Position numbers and translations under genes: made by a program. 64,000 nt of DNA, from assembly GCA_963575745.1 (NCBI GenBank), contig CAUYUJ010015687.1, forward strand, positions 123,372 through 187,371, in the 5' to 3' direction. The stretch comes from Prorocentrum cordatum (Eukaryota; Sar; Dinophyceae; Prorocentrales; Prorocentraceae). Below, one piece after another: positions 62,533 through 64,000 of the stretch (position 1 is its first letter; every line of letters starts with the position of its first letter). The notes beneath the pieces were generated by a model. It did no database searches. It had not been told where the DNA came from and saw only the letters and a program-made list of their open reading frames with translations.

Positions 62533-63447
62533 TCCCAGTTGGCAAGAAAATTCTCGACAGAACTTTTGGTGACTTTTGCTCAGTTGAAAATTTTGTTCTC
62601 GAAATTCAACAATTCGTTAGAGCTCTAGTATTTTTTCCCGTGATATTCGATCTTATTCCCGCTCGCCATCTTGATCTCAGCTCGATCGGGTGAATATTAC
62701 TATCGAAAAGCACTTTGGCGGGATCGCCCGTTTTGAGTCATCTTGATACGCGCTGACGGTTTTCTGAACATAACTCGAGCTTTAGAACAGCTACAGAGCT
62801 GGTAAGCACAGCTAATCGATGTAGAATGCTTAGGCGCGTTCGCCTGTTGAATCCAGAGGTCTGAACTCGGTCTGTTAGCCGAGCTAGGTCCGCAAACCTA
62901 TTCGTATTATTCGAGTCATCTTGACAGGTACTCTCGGTTTTCTGTACTTAAATCGAGCTGTAGGACAGCTAATGAGCTGATATTCACAGAAACCGATTCA
63001 GAATCCATAGCTCTGAACTCGGTCTGCTGCCCGATCTAGAATCGCGAAACTATTCGTATTGGTCGAGTCATCTTGAGAAGTGCTCTCGGTTTTCTTCACT
63101 CAACTCGCGCTGAGGGGGGCTACAGTGCTGGTGGTCAGAGGAATCGATTTAAAGACATCATGCGTGTCCGCCTGTCGAATCCAGAGCTCCGAACTCGGTC
63201 TGCTGCCGAATTAGGTCTGCGAAACACTGTATTGTTCGAGTCATCCTGAGAGGTGCTGTCGGTTTCCTGCACTTAACTCGGGCTGTAAGGGGCTGCAGGG
63301 CTAGTAATGACAGAAGTCGATTCGCAGACATGAGACGCGTCCGCCTGTCGCATTGAGAGGTCAAAACATATGCACTATATGTCGGAATGTTGGTAGGTGC
63401 TGTCGGTTTTCTCAACTTAAGTCGAGCTAGGAAGCTCTACGAGTCTC

Positions 63448-63482
63448 CCGGCGGTAACCAAGGTTGACGGTTTACCGCCGGC
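63448..63482 (+). repeat. Hairpin repeat, intact copy
   Basis: CCGGCGGTAACCAAGGTTGA then CGGTTTACCGCCGG. Confidence 0.9.
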
Positions 63483-64000
63483 GCCCAGTTTGGTCGGTTT
63501 TGTGATTATTTGGAAGATATTTGACAATAACTCGTAGAGCTTCCTTAGCAAGCTATTGCTGGAAGCTTAAGAGTAATTTCAGGGCGCTGGAGAGCTGGTT
63601 GGCAAGAAAAATCTCGACGGACCTTTTGGTGACTTTTGGTCGGTTGAAAATTTTGTTCTTTCACAATTCGTTTGAGCTCTTATATTTTTCCCGTGATATT
63701 CGATCTTATTCCCGCTCGCCATCTTGATCTCAGCTCGATCGGGTACCTTTCACTGCCAAAAAGCACTCCGGCGGGATCGGCCGTTTCGAGTCATCTTACT
63801 ATGCGCTGTCGGTTTTCTCGAGGTAACTCGCTTCAGGACAGCTACAGAGCTGGTGTGCACAGCTAATCGATTCAGAATGATTAGGCGCGTTCGCCTGTTG
63901 AATCCAGAGGTCTGAACTCGGTCTGCTAGCCGAGCTAGGTCCTCAAACCTATTCGTATTCGAGTCATCGAGGCGCTCTCGGTTTTTTGTACTGAACTCGA

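Larger units (their letters stand above)
58757..64000. repeat. Satellite island 2c: 178-bp family in 1.17-kb higher-order repeats
   Basis: Leader, 178-bp monomers and closing hairpin repeat with hairpins at 60,157, 61,329, 62,498 and 63,448 (spacings 1,172, 1,169 and 950 bp). It runs off the right edge of the window. No gene is present; frames of 60-166 codons across it repeat with the monomers and are artefacts. Confidence 0.9.

Noticed and set aside
1-64000. tRNA, rRNA, 5S or spliced-leader RNA genes
   Set aside because: None recognised by eye. GGCTCAAG was noticed only at the two LINE 5' ends, without the rest of the leader sequence, so no spliced-leader gene is claimed.

Overview
This is nuclear DNA from a eukaryote, most likely a dinoflagellate (a Prorocentrum- or Symbiodiniaceae-like genome). 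The evidence is: short exons in long introns packed with trinucleotide microsatellites; introns flanked by AG|G, including one with a GC donor; long one-strand gene blocks; predicted proteins that resemble families I remember from dinoflagellate annotations (unverified); and two retrotransposons whose 5' ends carry tandem copies of GGCTCAAG, the 3' end of the dinoflagellate spliced leader. No rRNA, tRNA or CRISPR array was seen.

Layout. (1) 1-9.7 kb: minus-strand genes, namely a broken DDE transposase (41-1735) and two multi-exon genes of unknown function (about 2.8-5.93 kb and 6.59-9.39 kb), with (GAG)n on the coding strand of their introns. (2) 10.0-12.56 kb: satellite DNA. (3) 12,565-40,531: a 27,967-bp block bounded by 37-bp terminal inverted repeats (36/37 identical) and an apparent 2-bp target duplication (TC). 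It interrupts one satellite unit and is read here as a giant cut-and-paste transposon. All recognisable genes inside lie on the plus strand: a proline-rich repeat protein, several multi-exon dinoflagellate-type genes, and an apparently intact multi-exon DDE transposase (35.06-37.81 kb). (ATC)n/(GAT)n microsatellites and an 11-bp AAACGTTTGTC minisatellite occur in this block and not in the flanks. (4) 40.53-64 kb: the satellite resumes, with GC-rich units of about 306-312 bp that carry a large palindrome, a 178-bp tandem family, and a 1.17-kb higher-order repeat marked by a CCGGCGG...CCGCCGG hairpin.

Two LINE-type retrotransposons sit in the second satellite block. LINE-1 (49,018-54,825) has ORF1 and an endonuclease/RT/RNase H ORF2 in one frame, separated by a single UGA. 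LINE-2 (56,769-58,756) has an unrelated ORF1-like protein and only the RNase H tail. Both entered the same position of the same hairpin in the same orientation, share a 3' tail, and begin with three GGCTCAAG-like repeats. The RNase H motifs of LINE-1 appear in a circularly permuted order. The main candidates for new biology are the 28-kb TIR element and this site-specific, apparently trans-spliced LINE pair with a UGA between its ORFs.
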